DNA of 33,413 nucleotides from Gammaproteobacteria bacterium (GCA_021324335.1 JAJPJH010000087.1:1-33413); one strand, 5' to 3'. Numbered from the stretch's first letter, positions 18,086 through 28,899 are shown. Notes: generated from the sequence alone by a model not told the origin. Made by a program: numbers and translations.

Positions 18086-19204
18086 TTACTCTCCTATCAT
18101 TTGTTCCGCAGAGGTATAAGGCTGCTGTAATGCTTCTGCTACAGCTTTATGAGTAATTTTACCTCGGCAAATATTTAAGCCATGCATTAAATGAGGATTC
18201 TGTTGCATCGCTTTTTTGTAGCCTAGATCAGCCAACAATAACCCAAAAGGTAAAGTGGCATTATTCAATGCAAATGTAGAAGTACGTGGGACTGCACCTG
18301 GCATGTTAGTCACACAATAATGCACGACACCCTCTTCAATAAAGGTAGGATGATCGTGAGTTGTCGGTTTACTGGTTTCAAAACAGCCACCTTGATCAAT
18401 GGAGACATCCACTACCACTGACCCTGATCGCATACCACTTAGCATGTTTTTGGTCACTAATTTAGGAGCAGAAGCACCTGGAATTAACACTGCACCAATC
18501 ACCAAATCCGCACTCAGCACATGTTCTTCAATGGCGCCCATAGTTGAAAAAATCGTCGTAATTTTTGAGCCAAATTGCAGATCTAAATGATATAATCGCT
18601 CCAGTGATTGATCGATCACTACCACTTGTGCCCCCATACCCATAGCCATTCGTACCGCGTTCGTGCCTGCAATACCGCCACCAATCACCACAACTTTCGC
18701 AGGCGCAACCCCGGGCACACCCCCTAATAAAATTCCTCTGCCCCCGTTTTTAATTTCTAGGCAGTTAGCACCTGCTTGAATGGACATACGTCCTGCTACT
18801 TCACTCATCGGTGCCAGTAAAGGCAAGCCACCTGATTTGCCTGTCACGGTTTCATACGCCACTGCAATACAGCCTGATTCTTGCAATAAGCGCGCTTGTT
18901 GAGGATCAGGGGCTAAGTGTAAATAAGCAAACAAAATTTGATTTTCTCGCAGTAATCGGCATTCCTGTGGCTGCGGTTCTTTTACTTTAATAATCATATC
19001 AGCTTGCTGATAAATCGCTGCCGCCTCCTCTTCGATTTGGGCACCTGCTTGTTGATACGCGAAATCATCAAATCCAATTTTTTCTCCCGCTCCTTTCTGC
19101 ACAATCACACGATGTCCGTGCGCAATAAATTCGCGAACACTACTAGGCACTAAACCGACTCGATATTCAAAATTTTTAATCTCTTTTGGAACGCCGATTA
19201 ACAT
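18086..19204 (-). CDS. ald: Alanine dehydrogenase
   Basis: Ald catalyses reversible NAD-dependent deamination of L-alanine to pyruvate and ammonium. The 372-residue protein starts MLIGVPKEIK. It shows substrate-binding Arg15, Lys74 (in IKVKEP) and catalytic His95 (LHLAPD), the NAD-binding VVVIGGGIAGTNAV, and the conserved NMPGAVPRTST segment. The frame opens 13 codons further upstream, but GGAGAA stands 6 nt before the ATG at 19204 and homologues start there. It follows htpG by 17 bp and precedes the M17 peptidase by 2 bp. Pyridine nucleotide transhydrogenase alpha subunits share this fold, but the length and motifs fit Ald. Confidence 0.95.
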   Translation of the reverse strand: MLIGVPKEIKNFEYRVGLVPSSVREFIAHGHRVIVQKGAGEKIGFDDFAYQQAGAQIEEEAAAIYQQADMIIKVKEPQPQECRLLRENQILFAYLHLAPDPQQARLLQESGCIAVAYETVTGKSGGLPLLAPMSEVAGRMSIQAGANCLEIKNGGRGILLGGVPGVAPAKVVVIGGGIAGTNAVRMAMGMGAQVVVIDQSLERLYHLDLQFGSKITTIFSTMGAIEEHVLSADLVIGAVLIPGASAPKLVTKNMLSGMRSGSVVVDVSIDQGGCFETSKPTTHDHPTFIEEGVVHYCVTNMPGAVPRTSTFALNNATLPFGLLLADLGYKKAMQQNPHLMHGLNICRGKITHKAVAEALQQPYTSAEQMIGE

Positions 19205-19221
19205 GAGTTTTCTCCAAAAAA

Positions 19222-21135
19222 TTACCTCATCATTTCCATCCATAATTTATTCATACGCTGTACAAACGCCGCGGGATCCGGCAAAGCACTGCCTTCTGCT
19301 AGCAAAGCTTGTTCATACAAAAGCTGTGTCCATTCTTTCAATCGTTCTTCATTAAGGCCCTCTCGCATTTTTTGGATAATGGTATGCTCAGGATTCAATT
19401 CCAAAATCGGTTTAGATTCTGTCACCGTTTGTCCTACTGCTTTCAGCAAGCGCTCCATTTGTGACCCCAGCGCATCTTGATCACGGACCAGACAGACAGG
19501 TGATGAAGTCAAACGATGCGATAAACGGACTTCTTTCACTTGATGATCTAAAATAGCCTTAATCTTCTTAAGCAACGCATCAAATACTTGCGATTGCTCT
19601 TTCTCTTTCTGCTCTTCCGCTTGCTTGGTCGCTACATCTTCGTTAGTGATTTCATCTAATTGCAATTCACCTTTTGCAACCGATTGTAAAGGCTTGCCTT
19701 CAAATTCTGGCAAATGACTCACAACCCATTCATCAATACGATCACTTAATAGCAAGACTTCTATGTTATTTTTACGGAATATTTCTAAATGCGGACTCGA
19801 TTTAGCCGCGTTAAAGTTCTCAGCTGTCACATAATAGATTTTTTTCTGATTAGGTTTCATCCGTTGAATATAATCAGTAAATGAAACAGATTGCAGATCG
19901 GTATCATGATGAGTAGAAGCAAAACGTAACAATTTTGCAATACGCATACGATTTGCAAAATCTTCAGCAGGGCCCTCTTTAAGCACATTACCAAATTCTT
20001 TCCAGAACTTGGCATATTTTTCTGGATCGTCTTTTGCTAATTTTTCTAGCAAGTCCAAGGTATGACGCACTAATGCTGAACGTAATTTCGCAATAGAAGG
20101 ATGGTCTTGCAAAATTTCTCGGGAAATATTTAATGGTAAAGCCGTCGTATCAATGACCCCCCGAATAAAACGCAAATAATTCGGCAGGAATTGCTCGACC
20201 TGATCCATAATAAACACGCGCTGCACATATAACTTCAACCCATGGTGAGCTTCGCGATGAAAAAGATCAAACGGGGCATGCGCAGGCAAATAAAGCAAGC
20301 AAATATAATCAATATTGCCGCCTTCAATTTTATGATGTGTCCAGGCTAATGGGTCTTCAAAATCATGGGAAATGTGTTTATAAAATTCATTATATTGCTC
20401 TGCTTTCACTTCATTTTTCGGCAGCGCCCATAATGCCGTCGCTCGATTAACCGTTTCCCACTCCTCTGTCACTTTTTCATCTTCTGTTAATTTAGGCATG
20501 AGAATGGGCAAATTTAAATGATCAGAATATTTAGTGATAATGCTGCGCAAACGCCAATTATCTAAAAACTCTTCTGCATCTTTCTTCAAATGCAAAATGA
20601 TATCAGTACCACGCGAGGGCTTTTCAACATTTTCTACTGTATATTCTCCATTTCCAGTCGATTCCCACCGTACACCATGGACTGCACCTAATCCTGCACG
20701 GCGCGTTAGGACGGTAACTTTATCCGCGACCATAAAAACGGAATAAAACCCAACGCCAAATTGCCCAATCAAATGAGAATCTTTCTTCTGATCGCCTGTC
20801 AAATGAGATAAAAATTCGCGGGTGCCCGACTTGGCAATTGTTCCTAAATGAGATATCACTTCTTCACGACTCATCCCAATGCCATTATCACTCACCGTCA
20901 CTGTCTGCGCTTCTTTATCAAAGCGAATACGAATAGCTAAATTAGAATCCGATTCATACAAAGCAGGATCAGATAATGCTTCGAAGCGAAGCTTGTCAAT
21001 CGCATCGGAGGCATTTGAAATTAATTCGCGTAGGAAAATTTCTTTATTGCTATAAAGTGAATGCACCACCATATCTAATAATTGCTTAACTTCGGCTTCA
21101 AAGCCGCGTTTTTCTTGATGAGGGTCGATAGTCAT
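19222..21135 (-). CDS. htpG: Hsp90 chaperone HtpG
   Basis: HtpG is the bacterial Hsp90, an ATP-dependent cytoplasmic chaperone. The 637-residue protein follows E. coli HtpG throughout. The GHKL ATPase domain has [14 protein letters not shown] (ATP-binding Glu and Asn), DNGIGM, and the lid segment GQFGVGFYS. The middle domain has [10 protein letters not shown] and [11 protein letters not shown] with the catalytic arginine, and the dimerisation domain ends in MNKLW. The ATG at 21135 is chosen because AGGAGA lies 7 nt upstream; a longer frame begins with TTG at 21156. It lies 22 bp after lptG. I found no sigma32-type promoter in the gap, so a heat-shock promoter, if present, would be within lptG. 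Confidence 0.97.
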   Translation of the reverse strand: MTIDPHQEKRGFEAEVKQLLDMVVHSLYSNKEIFLRELISNASDAIDKLRFEALSDPALYESDSNLAIRIRFDKEAQTVTVSDNGIGMSREEVISHLGTIAKSGTREFLSHLTGDQKKDSHLIGQFGVGFYSVFMVADKVTVLTRRAGLGAVHGVRWESTGNGEYTVENVEKPSRGTDIILHLKKDAEEFLDNWRLRSIITKYSDHLNLPILMPKLTEDEKVTEEWETVNRATALWALPKNEVKAEQYNEFYKHISHDFEDPLAWTHHKIEGGNIDYICLLYLPAHAPFDLFHREAHHGLKLYVQRVFIMDQVEQFLPNYLRFIRGVIDTTALPLNISREILQDHPSIAKLRSALVRHTLDLLEKLAKDDPEKYAKFWKEFGNVLKEGPAEDFANRMRIAKLLRFASTHHDTDLQSVSFTDYIQRMKPNQKKIYYVTAENFNAAKSSPHLEIFRKNNIEVLLLSDRIDEWVVSHLPEFEGKPLQSVAKGELQLDEITNEDVATKQAEEQKEKEQSQVFDALLKKIKAILDHQVKEVRLSHRLTSSPVCLVRDQDALGSQMERLLKAVGQTVTESKPILELNPEHTIIQKMREGLNEERLKEWTQLLYEQALLAEGSALPDPAAFVQRMNKLWMEMMR

Positions 21136-21157
21136 CAGTCGATCTCCTATTATCAAA

Positions 21158-22231
21158 TTAACGTTTGATTAATTGTTTTGACAAAAATATACCGAGAACC
21201 ATAAATATTACTAACGGCAGCAAAGCTGCTAATATGGGGGGAAGTTGATAAACAATACAAAGCTGGCCTAAGAAGGCGTTGAGAATAAAAAATACAAACC
21301 CAACCACCACCCCCATCACCAGCCGCCATCCCGTTGTAGAGGCGCTCATGGTACCTAATACAAACGGAATGGCAAGAAAAATCATCACTAACGACACCAA
21401 TGGCTGGAAGATGCGCTGCCAAAATTCATATTGATATTCGCTCGCTTGTAACCCATTTTGTTTAAGATAGTGAGCATACGCCGCCAATTTGGGTAATGAC
21501 ATATCACTTGGTTCAATTAAACCTGCGTTTAAAAGATTGTCATTTAATTTTAAATTCCAATCTGCTTGCGATAAAGTTTGGCTCTTGGTTTTATCTTTAT
21601 AAAAAGATGTTTTAACCACCTCTTTCATGACCCAACGATGATGATCATACGATAAAGTCTTAGCATAATAAGCTGTGAGCAGATGATGATTATTATCCAA
21701 TTGATAGCGTGTGACACCTTGAAGTAATTGACGATCGACAATTTGATTGACATGAATAAAATTATTATCAATGTGAAACCAAATACCAGAGGATGTCACG
21801 ACTGCTTCGCCAGCATTTTTAGCATTTTCTTTTTGAACTTCTGCTTTATAACTTAAATGTGGCGCCAGCCATTCTGCTGTTACACTCACCATTAATAGGA
21901 TGAGCATTGCAGCCATTAAAACACTTTTAATAATTTGGCGTATAGAAAAACCCGACGTACGCATTACTGCTAATTCCCGATGGGAGGATAAGGTACTTAG
22001 GCCGATGATACTGCCTAATAATAACAGCAAGGGGGAAAATCGATAAAGCTCACTCGGTAGACGTAATAGAACATAGATAATCACTTGAAATATGCCATAA
22101 TCACCTATGCCGATATTTCTTATTTCTCCGAGCAAAAGCATTAAAAATAAGACACCGCTAATCACTAACGTCACCAAGGCGGTGGCAATAATAGTGGTTT
22201 TCGCAATGTAATATGCCAGTATCTTCATCAT
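21158..22231 (-). CDS. lptG: Lipopolysaccharide export permease LptG
   Basis: LptG is an inner-membrane permease subunit of the LptB2FG ABC transporter that extracts LPS for export. The 357-residue protein has the family plan: three N-terminal membrane segments (about residues 12-130, with the coupling region [20 protein letters not shown]), a periplasmic beta-jellyroll domain (about 130-265), and three C-terminal segments ending KQLIKR. The open frame continues 90 codons upstream into lptF, but the ATG-ATG pair at 22231/22228 overlaps the lptF stop (ATGATGA) and is the true start. lptF and lptG are co-transcribed as in most Gram-negatives. Confidence 0.93.
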   Translation of the reverse strand: MMKILAYYIAKTTIIATALVTLVISGVLFLMLLLGEIRNIGIGDYGIFQVIIYVLLRLPSELYRFSPLLLLLGSIIGLSTLSSHRELAVMRTSGFSIRQIIKSVLMAAMLILLMVSVTAEWLAPHLSYKAEVQKENAKNAGEAVVTSSGIWFHIDNNFIHVNQIVDRQLLQGVTRYQLDNNHHLLTAYYAKTLSYDHHRWVMKEVVKTSFYKDKTKSQTLSQADWNLKLNDNLLNAGLIEPSDMSLPKLAAYAHYLKQNGLQASEYQYEFWQRIFQPLVSLVMIFLAIPFVLGTMSASTTGWRLVMGVVVGFVFFILNAFLGQLCIVYQLPPILAALLPLVIFMVLGIFLSKQLIKR

Positions 22232-23328
22232 AATGTATGTGTCCACCGTCTTGAACTTAAGAATGCAACTATGATGACCAGTGCTAACAGTATGCCATGC
22301 ACCCACCACATACCCATCATAATAGACACACTGCCTTGCTCTACCCAATGACGAGCGATGAATAATAAATTGACGTAAATAATGTAAATTAACACGGCAG
22401 GCAGCAACATGAGATAACGTCCTTGCCGTGGCCGAACGGTGCTTAAGGGGACGGCCAGTAAAGCCAATATCAAAGCCGAAATCGAAATAGAAAATCGCCA
22501 TTGCAATTCAGCAGCATGGTGGGGATTATTATAATCGGCTAGCAATTGCAAAGTCGTGAGAGTTTCTGATTTTTCATGCGTCAATTGCGTTTCATTTTGC
22601 GGAATACGGATCTTGTATTTCCCAAATTTGACAATCTTAAAGTCATTCTGCCCTACCGTTCCTTCATATCGATAGCCATTTGCTGTTACAAACAATTGAT
22701 CAGATGAAGCCGGGTCTTTTTCTTGATAACCTTGTTCAGCAAATACTAACATCCAGGCATTTTGATCCAGGTTATCCGGGTTTTTCTTTGCTTGGGCTAA
22801 AAAGACGTTTTCAGCACGTTGATGATCCCGAGAAATTTTTTCGACATACATGACATGGCGACCATCTGGACTCGCTTGAAAACGACCGGGAATGACAGTT
22901 TGGATAAGATGCAGCGTCGCTTCATCACTTTCCATGAGTTGTTCTCGTTTAGCAGAAATCAGCGGGTTAACCCATACCATTAAAAAAAAGACCACTAAGG
23001 CGACGATAAACGCAATACACACGGTCAGCCGCATAAGCTTCTTATTGCCAAAACCAGCCATTTGCAAAATCAGCATCTCGTTATCTGCATAGAGCCGGCC
23101 GTAAGCAAGGAGAATGCCAAGATAAAGCCCCAGCGGCAGTAAGAGTGCCAACAGGTAAGGGATTTCAAAACTGACCAATTCGAGTAACAGATTAGTGGCA
23201 ATCTTACCCACCGCCACATAATTCAAATAACGCACGACTTGCTGGCTCAAAAAAGCCAGCAATAGCACGACGGTTACCGCAAGTAGCGTATTGAGAACTT
23301 CACGGGTCAAGTAACGAGAAATGATCAC
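22228..23328 (-). CDS. lptF: Lipopolysaccharide export permease LptF
   Basis: LptF is the partner permease of LptG in the LPS-extracting ABC transporter. The 366-residue protein begins with the typical IISRYLTREVL. It has N-terminal membrane segments, a periplasmic domain with GRFQASPDGRHVMYVE and VFLAQ, and C-terminal segments with VPLSTVRPRQGRYLMLLPA, a strong LptF hallmark. The start codon is GTG, with AAGG about 8 nt upstream; the N-terminus matches E. coli LptF at that point. It is divergent from pepA, the usual gammaproteobacterial arrangement. Confidence 0.95.
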   Translation of the reverse strand: MIISRYLTREVLNTLLAVTVVLLLAFLSQQVVRYLNYVAVGKIATNLLLELVSFEIPYLLALLLPLGLYLGILLAYGRLYADNEMLILQMAGFGNKKLMRLTVCIAFIVALVVFFLMVWVNPLISAKREQLMESDEATLHLIQTVIPGRFQASPDGRHVMYVEKISRDHQRAENVFLAQAKKNPDNLDQNAWMLVFAEQGYQEKDPASSDQLFVTANGYRYEGTVGQNDFKIVKFGKYKIRIPQNETQLTHEKSETLTTLQLLADYNNPHHAAELQWRFSISISALILALLAVPLSTVRPRQGRYLMLLPAVLIYIIYVNLLFIARHWVEQGSVSIMMGMWWVHGILLALVIIVAFLSSRRWTHTL

Positions 23329-23364
23329 GAATCAACCTTTATCATTCATAACAATGCCATGCGG

Positions 23365-23391
23365 ATTATAGCGCGAAGTAGTGAGTGACAA
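23365..23391 (-). promoter_or_regulatory. Sigma70 promoter candidate for lptF operon
   Basis: On the minus strand TTGTCA (-35, 23386-23391) and a perfect TATAAT (-10, 23365-23370) lie 15 bp apart, placing transcription start about 30 nt before the GTG of lptF. The hexamers are the best pair noticed in the window, though the spacer is 1-2 bp short. It would drive lptF-lptG-htpG-ald-peptidase. Confidence 0.5.
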
Positions 23392-23450
23392 ATCTTTTTT
23401 TTTGACTAAACTTTGAAGATTAATAAAAACCTCTCGCCTGGAGCCTATTT

Positions 23451-24938
23451 ATGAAGTTAAGTATTCAAATCATTCAGCCTGAAAAGCAGCCAAAAACCTG
23501 CCTCGTCGTCGGCATAGCTGAAGGTGGTGAACTTACCCCTGCTGCAAAAGAAATCGATAAAGCTAGTCATGGATTGCTGACTAAGCTCATTAAGCAAGGC
23601 GTTTTTGAAGGCAAAATGAACCAACTTTTACCCCTTTATCATTTGGAAGGAACCCCTTACGAGCATGTTTTACTAGTAGGCTATGGTAAAAAGGAGAAGC
23701 TCTCTGCCACCGGCTTCCGCAAATTAGTGGTGAATGCAACGAAAGCGCTTTTAAAAGCTCCCCAAGCTGTTTGTTTTTTAACAGAATTACCGGTAGGAGA
23801 TAAATCCTTGGCTTGGAAAGTCAAACAAATGACAGAAGCAGCTTCAGATGCCCTCTATCGGTTTGACTTATTTAAGAGTGAAAAAGAGCCTGCCCCCGCG
23901 CTAAAAGAGTTCATTATCGCCCTTCCCGATGCTCAAGAAGAAAAAGCGTGCCGACAAGCCTTACAACAAGGCCAAGCGGTGGCAGCTGGAATGACGTTAG
24001 TAAAAAATTTAGGCAACACCCCCAGCAATATCTGTACCCCGAGTTTTCTGGCAGATCAAGCCCAGCAATTGGCAAAAGATTACTCCTCGGTGACGGTAGA
24101 GGTGCTGGAAGAAAAAGACATGCAGAAGCTGAAGATGGGCGCTTTGTTAGGCGTCTCCCAGGGAAGCGCGGAAGATGCCAAGTTGATTTGTCTTGAATAT
24201 AAAGGAACCACTAAACAACAAGCGCCTATCGCGCTGGTGGGCAAAGGGGTGACATTTGATACGGGTGGGAATTCCCTCAAGCCAGCAGATGCAATGGTGG
24301 GTATGAAATATGACATGTGTGGAGCTGCCACAGTGCTTGGCACCATCAAAGCGTTGGCTGAGCTCAAATTGCCAATTAATGTGGTGGGGGTGATTCCAGC
24401 GGTTGAGAATATGCCGGGTGGAACAGCTTATAAGCCTGAAGATATTTTAACCAGTATGTCTGGCCAGACGATCGAAGTCATTAGCACCGATGCAGAAGGT
24501 CGACTAATTTTGGCAGATGCTTTGACGTATTGTGAGCGTTATAAGCCAGAGGTAGTAATTGATATTGCCACCCTAACGGGCGCCGTCGTCATTGCCTTAG
24601 GATTTCATGCCACCGCGGTGTTATCTAACCATGAACCTTTGAGCAACGATTTGCTGCAAGCTGGCGAAGAAAGTAATGACCGTGGGTGGCCGATGCCGCT
24701 CTGGGAAGAATACCAAGAGCAAATTAAGAGCCCGTTTGCCGATATGGCCAATGTAGGCGGCCGACCAGCGGGGACGATTACCGCCGCTTGCTTCTTGTCA
24801 CGGTTTGCGAAGAAATACCATTGGGCCCATTTAGATGTAGCCGGGACAGCCGCCATGATGTCGGGCACGAATGACAGAATGGCCACGGGGCGGCCGGTAC
24901 CGATGTTGATGCAATATTTAATTAATCGGACAACATGA
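23451..24938 (+). CDS. pepA: Leucyl aminopeptidase PepA
   Basis: PepA is the main hexameric M17 di-zinc aminopeptidase; in E. coli it also binds DNA in Xer recombination at cer and in carAB regulation. The 495-residue protein has a complete N-terminal macro-like domain and catalytic domain. Inferred metal ligands are Lys265, Asp270, Asp288, Asp347 and Glu349, with catalytic Lys277 (in SLKP) and Arg351 in STDAEGR. The PepA-type end includes HLDVAGTAAM and TGRPVP. GGAG lies 8 nt before the ATG. Its stop overlaps holC as ATGA. The TTGACT at 23402 may be part of its promoter, but no clear -10 follows. Confidence 0.96.
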   Translation: MKLSIQIIQPEKQPKTCLVVGIAEGGELTPAAKEIDKASHGLLTKLIKQGVFEGKMNQLLPLYHLEGTPYEHVLLVGYGKKEKLSATGFRKLVVNATKALLKAPQAVCFLTELPVGDKSLAWKVKQMTEAASDALYRFDLFKSEKEPAPALKEFIIALPDAQEEKACRQALQQGQAVAAGMTLVKNLGNTPSNICTPSFLADQAQQLAKDYSSVTVEVLEEKDMQKLKMGALLGVSQGSAEDAKLICLEYKGTTKQQAPIALVGKGVTFDTGGNSLKPADAMVGMKYDMCGAATVLGTIKALAELKLPINVVGVIPAVENMPGGTAYKPEDILTSMSGQTIEVISTDAEGRLILADALTYCERYKPEVVIDIATLTGAVVIALGFHATAVLSNHEPLSNDLLQAGEESNDRGWPMPLWEEYQEQIKSPFADMANVGGRPAGTITAACFLSRFAKKYHWAHLDVAGTAAMMSGTNDRMATGRPVPMLMQYLINRTT

Positions 24939-25390
24939 TGGCACCGCCTAAACCAACGATTGATTTCTACATCCTCGATACCAGCAGCGGTCAAAGGTCG
25001 CTTCTTTTTGCCTGTCGGTTATTGGAAAAAGCCTATGAGGCGGCACAATCCGTCTATATCCATGCGCCTAGTCAAGAAGAAGCTGAGCGCTTAGATCAAC
25101 TGTTATGGACGTATCGCGATGATAGCTTTATACCCCATAACCTCTATCAAGCAGCAGACCCTTTTCCGCCGCCTATCCAGATCGGCTATGGTGAAACGCC
25201 ACCTCCTCATCAAGCTATCTTATTAAACCTCGCCAGCGCGGTTCCTGCTTTTTATCAGCAATTTCCTCGCATCATAGAAATTGTTTTTTCCGACCCGTCT
25301 GTGCAACAATTAGCCCGCGAACGATACCGCTATTATCGTGACCAAGGCTGTAACATGACCAACTATAAAATAAAAGCTAACGAATTATGA
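24935..25390 (+). CDS. holC: DNA polymerase III chi subunit
   Basis: HolC (chi) links the DNA polymerase III clamp loader to SSB. The 151-residue protein has the chi N-terminal strand IDFYILDTS, the middle segment [20 protein letters not shown] and the C-terminal [14 protein letters not shown] block, which match E. coli chi. It lies in the conserved pepA-holC-valS order with ATGA overlaps on both sides. The first two codons are both ATG; either could initiate. No psi (HolD) gene is nearby, as is normal. Confidence 0.9.
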   Translation: MMAPPKPTIDFYILDTSSGQRSLLFACRLLEKAYEAAQSVYIHAPSQEEAERLDQLLWTYRDDSFIPHNLYQAADPFPPPIQIGYGETPPPHQAILLNLASAVPAFYQQFPRIIEIVFSDPSVQQLARERYRYYRDQGCNMTNYKIKANEL

Positions 25391-28146
25391 CATCCATGGA
25401 AAAAGTTTATAACCCACACTCTATAGAGCAACACTGGTATCAAACTTGGGAATCTCAGGGCTATTTTGTCCCTCAAGGCAATGGTCACCCTTATTGCATT
25501 ATGCTACCTCCCCCTAATGTGACGGGTAGTTTACACATGGGGCATGGCTTTGGTTTTACCTTAATGGATGTTCTCATTCGTTATCACCGTATGTGTGGGG
25601 ATAAAACCTTGTGGCAAGCAGGTACGGATCACGCTGGCATCGCTACCCAAATGGTGGTGGAGAGAAAATTAAATAGGGAAGGTAAAACACGCCATGATTT
25701 AGGCCGAGAAGCGTTTGTTGAAAAAATCTGGGAATGGAAACAAGAATCAGGTGGTAATATTTCCCGCCAATTACGCCGTCTTGGCGCATCGTTAGATTGG
25801 TCACGCGAACGCTTTACGCTGGATGAAGAACTTTCTCATGCCGTGCGCGAAGTTTTCATCCGCTTATATGAAGATGGCCTGATTTATCGCGGCGAGCGTT
25901 TAGTCAATTGGGATCCCATGCTACTGACAGCCATTTCTGATTTAGAAGTTATCAATGAGGAAGAAGATGGCAAACTATGGCATATTCGCTATCCCTTAGT
26001 GGATACCTCAGGTTATGTGATCGTTGCCACCACCCGTCCTGAAACTTTACTGGGGGACGTCGCCGTTGCTGTTCATCCCGATGATGAGCGTTATCAATCG
26101 CTCATTGGCAAACATGTCAAATTACCATTAACCGATCGCACTATTCCTATTATTGCTGATAATTATGTTGATCCTTTATTTGGAACCGGCTGCGTCAAAA
26201 TTACACCGGCTCATGATTTTAACGATTATGCGGTCGGTATGCGCCATGGATTTACACCACTTAACATTTTCACTCCCACCGCCCATCTCAATGAAAATGC
26301 ACCTAAAGCTTATCAAGGCATGGAACGCTTTCATGCTCGTGAAAAGATTGTCCATGACCTGAGTGCTGCTGGATTAATTGAAAAAATTGATGCGCATAAA
26401 TTAAAAGTACCTCGCGGTGAAAAAACAGGCGTAATCATTGAACCTTATTTAACGAAGCAATGGTTCCTCCGGATGAAACCATTGGCTGAACCAGCGATTC
26501 ATGCGGTTGAAACAGGTAAAATTAAGTTTATTCCAGAAAACTGGAATAAAACGTATTTCCAATGGATGAATAATATTGAAGATTGGTGTATCAGCCGACA
26601 ACTTTGGTGGGGGCATCGCATTCCTGTTTGGTATGATGCGGAAGGAAAAAGTTATGTAGGCCACAATGAGCAAGATGTTCGTCAACGTTACCATCTCACC
26701 CAGGATTTGCCGCTAACACAAGATGAAGACGTATTAGATACTTGGTTTTCATCTGCACTCTGGCCGTTTTCTTCATTAGGCTGGCCGAAACAAACGGAAG
26801 CTTTTACTACTTTCTTCCCGACGAATGTATTAATCACCGGTTTTGATATCATCTTTTTCTGGGTAGCCAGAATGATCATGATGAGTCTCAAATTTACCGG
26901 GCACGTTCCTTTTAGGGAAATTTATATCACCGGCCTGATCCGCGATAACGAAGGTCAGAAAATGTCAAAATCCAAAGGAAATGTCTTAGACCCGATTGAT
27001 TTAATCGATGGCATTTCGTTGGAAGCATTAGTGAAAAAGCGGACTTATGGCTTAATGCAGCCTCAGATGGCAGAAAGGATTGAAAAAAATACGCGTAAGG
27101 ATTTTCCCGAAGGCATTCCAAGTTATGGAACAGATGCACTACGTTTTACATTTTGCTCTGTTGCTTCTTACACGCGAGAGATTCGATTTGATGTGAATCG
27201 ACTCGGGGGTTATCGTAATTTTTGTAATAAGCTCTGGAACGCATCGCGGTATGTGTTAATGAACACGGAAGGACAGGAAGCTGATCTAAAACAGCAACCG
27301 CCGTCTTTATCCTTAGCCGATCGTTGGATTTTATCGCGTTTACAAAACACTATCAGCGAAGCGCATGCTGCACTTCAACACTATCGTTACGATTTATTTG
27401 CCCAAGTGTTATATGATTTCACGTGGAATGAATTTTGTGATTGGTACTTAGAATTAACCAAAGTAGATTTATCCGCAGGTACGCGTCACACATTGATTTA
27501 TGTATTAGAAATGTTATTGCGCTTATTACACCCGCTTATGCCTTTTATTACAGAAGAAATTTGGCAGCGTATTGCACCTTTAGCAGGGAAAACGGGGAAA
27601 AGCATTATGCTTGAACCTTATCCGCAGGCAGACGAAAAGCAAACCGATGCAGCAGCAATAAGGGAATTAGAATGGATGAAGCAAGTGATTATTGCTATTC
27701 GTACCATTCGCAGTGAGATGAATGTCCCGCCAGGGAAAGCGTTGCCAGTCTTGCTCCGTAAAGGTAGCAAGGTAGATCGAGAAAATATGGAACAGCATCA
27801 GCCTATGGTGAGTAGATTAGCAAAATTGGAATCAATACGTTGGCTGCAAGCAGATGAAACACCCCCTCCTTCCGCAACAGCATTTGTGGGAGAGTTGGAA
27901 ATTTTTCTTCCTATGGCTGGATTTATCAATAAAGAAGAGGAAACAGCACGATTAAATCGAGAGATGGCTAAATTGCAAAAAGATCTCCAATTTATTGAAG
28001 CTAAATTGCAGAATCCTAACTTTGCCGATAAGGCACCGGCAGAAGTGGTGGCAAAAGAAAGGTCAAAATTTGAAGAATTAAAGGTAACACTTTCTAAATT
28101 AGAAGGGCAGTTGAAACAACTGGCAGCGCTTACTATCAAACCATAA
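25387..28146 (+). CDS. valS: Valine-tRNA ligase
   Basis: ValS is the class I synthetase that charges tRNA-Val and edits threonine. The 919-residue protein has [13 protein letters not shown] (HIGH at about 50-53), the editing-domain [11 protein letters not shown] and [10 protein letters not shown], and the KMSKSKGN loop. The anticodon-binding domain contains [13 protein letters not shown] and WYLELTK. A C-terminal coiled-coil arm runs from about 850 ([21 protein letters not shown]). All are close to E. coli ValS. The ATG at 25387 overlaps holC as ATGA; the ATG three codons on (MEKVYNP) matches the E. coli N-terminus equally well. It converges with the lipoprotein gene 24 bp beyond its stop. 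Confidence 0.97.
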   Translation: MTSMEKVYNPHSIEQHWYQTWESQGYFVPQGNGHPYCIMLPPPNVTGSLHMGHGFGFTLMDVLIRYHRMCGDKTLWQAGTDHAGIATQMVVERKLNREGKTRHDLGREAFVEKIWEWKQESGGNISRQLRRLGASLDWSRERFTLDEELSHAVREVFIRLYEDGLIYRGERLVNWDPMLLTAISDLEVINEEEDGKLWHIRYPLVDTSGYVIVATTRPETLLGDVAVAVHPDDERYQSLIGKHVKLPLTDRTIPIIADNYVDPLFGTGCVKITPAHDFNDYAVGMRHGFTPLNIFTPTAHLNENAPKAYQGMERFHAREKIVHDLSAAGLIEKIDAHKLKVPRGEKTGVIIEPYLTKQWFLRMKPLAEPAIHAVETGKIKFIPENWNKTYFQWMNNIEDWCISRQLWWGHRIPVWYDAEGKSYVGHNEQDVRQRYHLTQDLPLTQDEDVLDTWFSSALWPFSSLGWPKQTEAFTTFFPTNVLITGFDIIFFWVARMIMMSLKFTGHVPFREIYITGLIRDNEGQKMSKSKGNVLDPIDLIDGISLEALVKKRTYGLMQPQMAERIEKNTRKDFPEGIPSYGTDALRFTFCSVASYTREIRFDVNRLGGYRNFCNKLWNASRYVLMNTEGQEADLKQQPPSLSLADRWILSRLQNTISEAHAALQHYRYDLFAQVLYDFTWNEFCDWYLELTKVDLSAGTRHTLIYVLEMLLRLLHPLMPFITEEIWQRIAPLAGKTGKSIMLEPYPQADEKQTDAAAIRELEWMKQVIIAIRTIRSEMNVPPGKALPVLLRKGSKVDRENMEQHQPMVSRLAKLESIRWLQADETPPPSATAFVGELEIFLPMAGFINKEEETARLNREMAKLQKDLQFIEAKLQNPNFADKAPAEVVAKERSKFEELKVTLSKLEGQLKQLAALTIKP

Positions 28147-28170
28147 GGCGCGATAAAGAAGGTTCGAACA

Positions 28171-28509
28171 TTATTCCGGCGTATTTAATGCCACTACGCC
28201 GTATAACGCTTTAACTTCATCACACTTCTCTTTCGTATTGACACAAGCTAGCTGATCTTCCATCAACTGCATGCCTATCTTTTCTGGATCTGCTTGGGCT
28301 ACTTGCAAAATAGGGATAACCACCTCTGCCGCATGCATGATTTTCTCACAGTCTGCTACTTGATCGGGGGTTTTATCCCCTATCGCTTGGCACCGGTTCA
28401 CTTCTTGCATCAATACTAAAGGATGCTGAATAAGATAATCATAACTTAACTTTTCCTTACAACCTGCTATGACACCTATCAGCACCACTAACCATATCAC
28501 TTTTTTCAT
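28171..28509 (-). CDS. Small lipoprotein, EexN-like
   Basis: This is a 112-residue predicted lipoprotein. A lysine-rich start and hydrophobic stretch (VIWLVVLIGVI) end in the lipobox IAGC, with Cys17 as lipidation site; the next residues KEK suggest no Asp+2 inner-membrane retention signal. The mature part opens with YDYLIQHPLVLMQEVNRCQ, which resembles EexN-family entry-exclusion lipoproteins of conjugative and type IV-secretion loci. It has four further cysteines (40, 54, 89, 96) that could form two disulphides. It overlaps the IcmD-like gene by ATGA and is co-transcribed with it, which fits a type IV secretion-related role. The family call is by resemblance only. Confidence 0.6.
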   Translation of the reverse strand: MKKVIWLVVLIGVIAGCKEKLSYDYLIQHPLVLMQEVNRCQAIGDKTPDQVADCEKIMHAAEVVIPILQVAQADPEKIGMQLMEDQLACVNTKEKCDEVKALYGVVALNTPE

Positions 28510-28829
28510 AAATTATTCGATGCCCCGCTGCCAGCTAACATAGAAAGAAATGGCAATATAATCAAAACAATGCCTGCTACCAATAAGAAGATCACCCTGC
28601 TAAGCGGGACCATTAATGGACTTCGCCTATGTTCTATGTACTTAATGATACAAGTAAGAAGAAAAGAAGCCCCGAGCACCATTGAACCCGTCTGCACAAA
28701 ACTGCTAAAAATACTAACAGGCTCAATAATATTTTGTGCCACCTGCCCTAATCCCGACGATCTGGCCCAGGAAAAAGCAGGTAGAAATAGCAAGAATAGA
28801 GAATTAATGCGTATAATTAATTTAGTCAT
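28506..28829 (-). CDS. Small membrane protein resembling IcmD/IcmC (Dot/Icm)
   Basis: This 107-residue protein has an N-terminal signal sequence (LFLLFLPAFSWA, possible cleavage after Ala22) and two membrane segments (about 47-65 and 78-98). The connecting loop KYIEHRRSPLMVPLSRV resembles the K-x-x-x-H-x-x-x-P-x-x-x-P-x motif I recall from IcmD/DotP and the related IcmC/DotE and DotV proteins of the type IVB secretion system. Size and topology fit that group (Legionella IcmD is about 130 residues). No other dot/icm gene lies in the window, so it may be a stray paralogue. There is no good ribosome-binding site before the ATG, and an in-frame stop just upstream rules out a longer N-terminus. 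It shares an ATGA overlap with the lipoprotein gene downstream. Confidence 0.55.
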   Translation of the reverse strand: MTKLIIRINSLFLLFLPAFSWARSSGLGQVAQNIIEPVSIFSSFVQTGSMVLGASFLLTCIIKYIEHRRSPLMVPLSRVIFLLVAGIVLIILPFLSMLAGSGASNNL

Positions 28830-28899
28830 AGTATTTTTAATCTGTCCCTAATAAATTGCCGTTCTCAATTTTTGGCATTTTATATTAAATGAAGTGAAT

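Noticed and set aside
22232..22501. Extended LptG N-terminus
   Set aside because: It is an out-of-frame reading of the lptF 3' end; the ATGATGA junction and the family alignment place the start at 22231.
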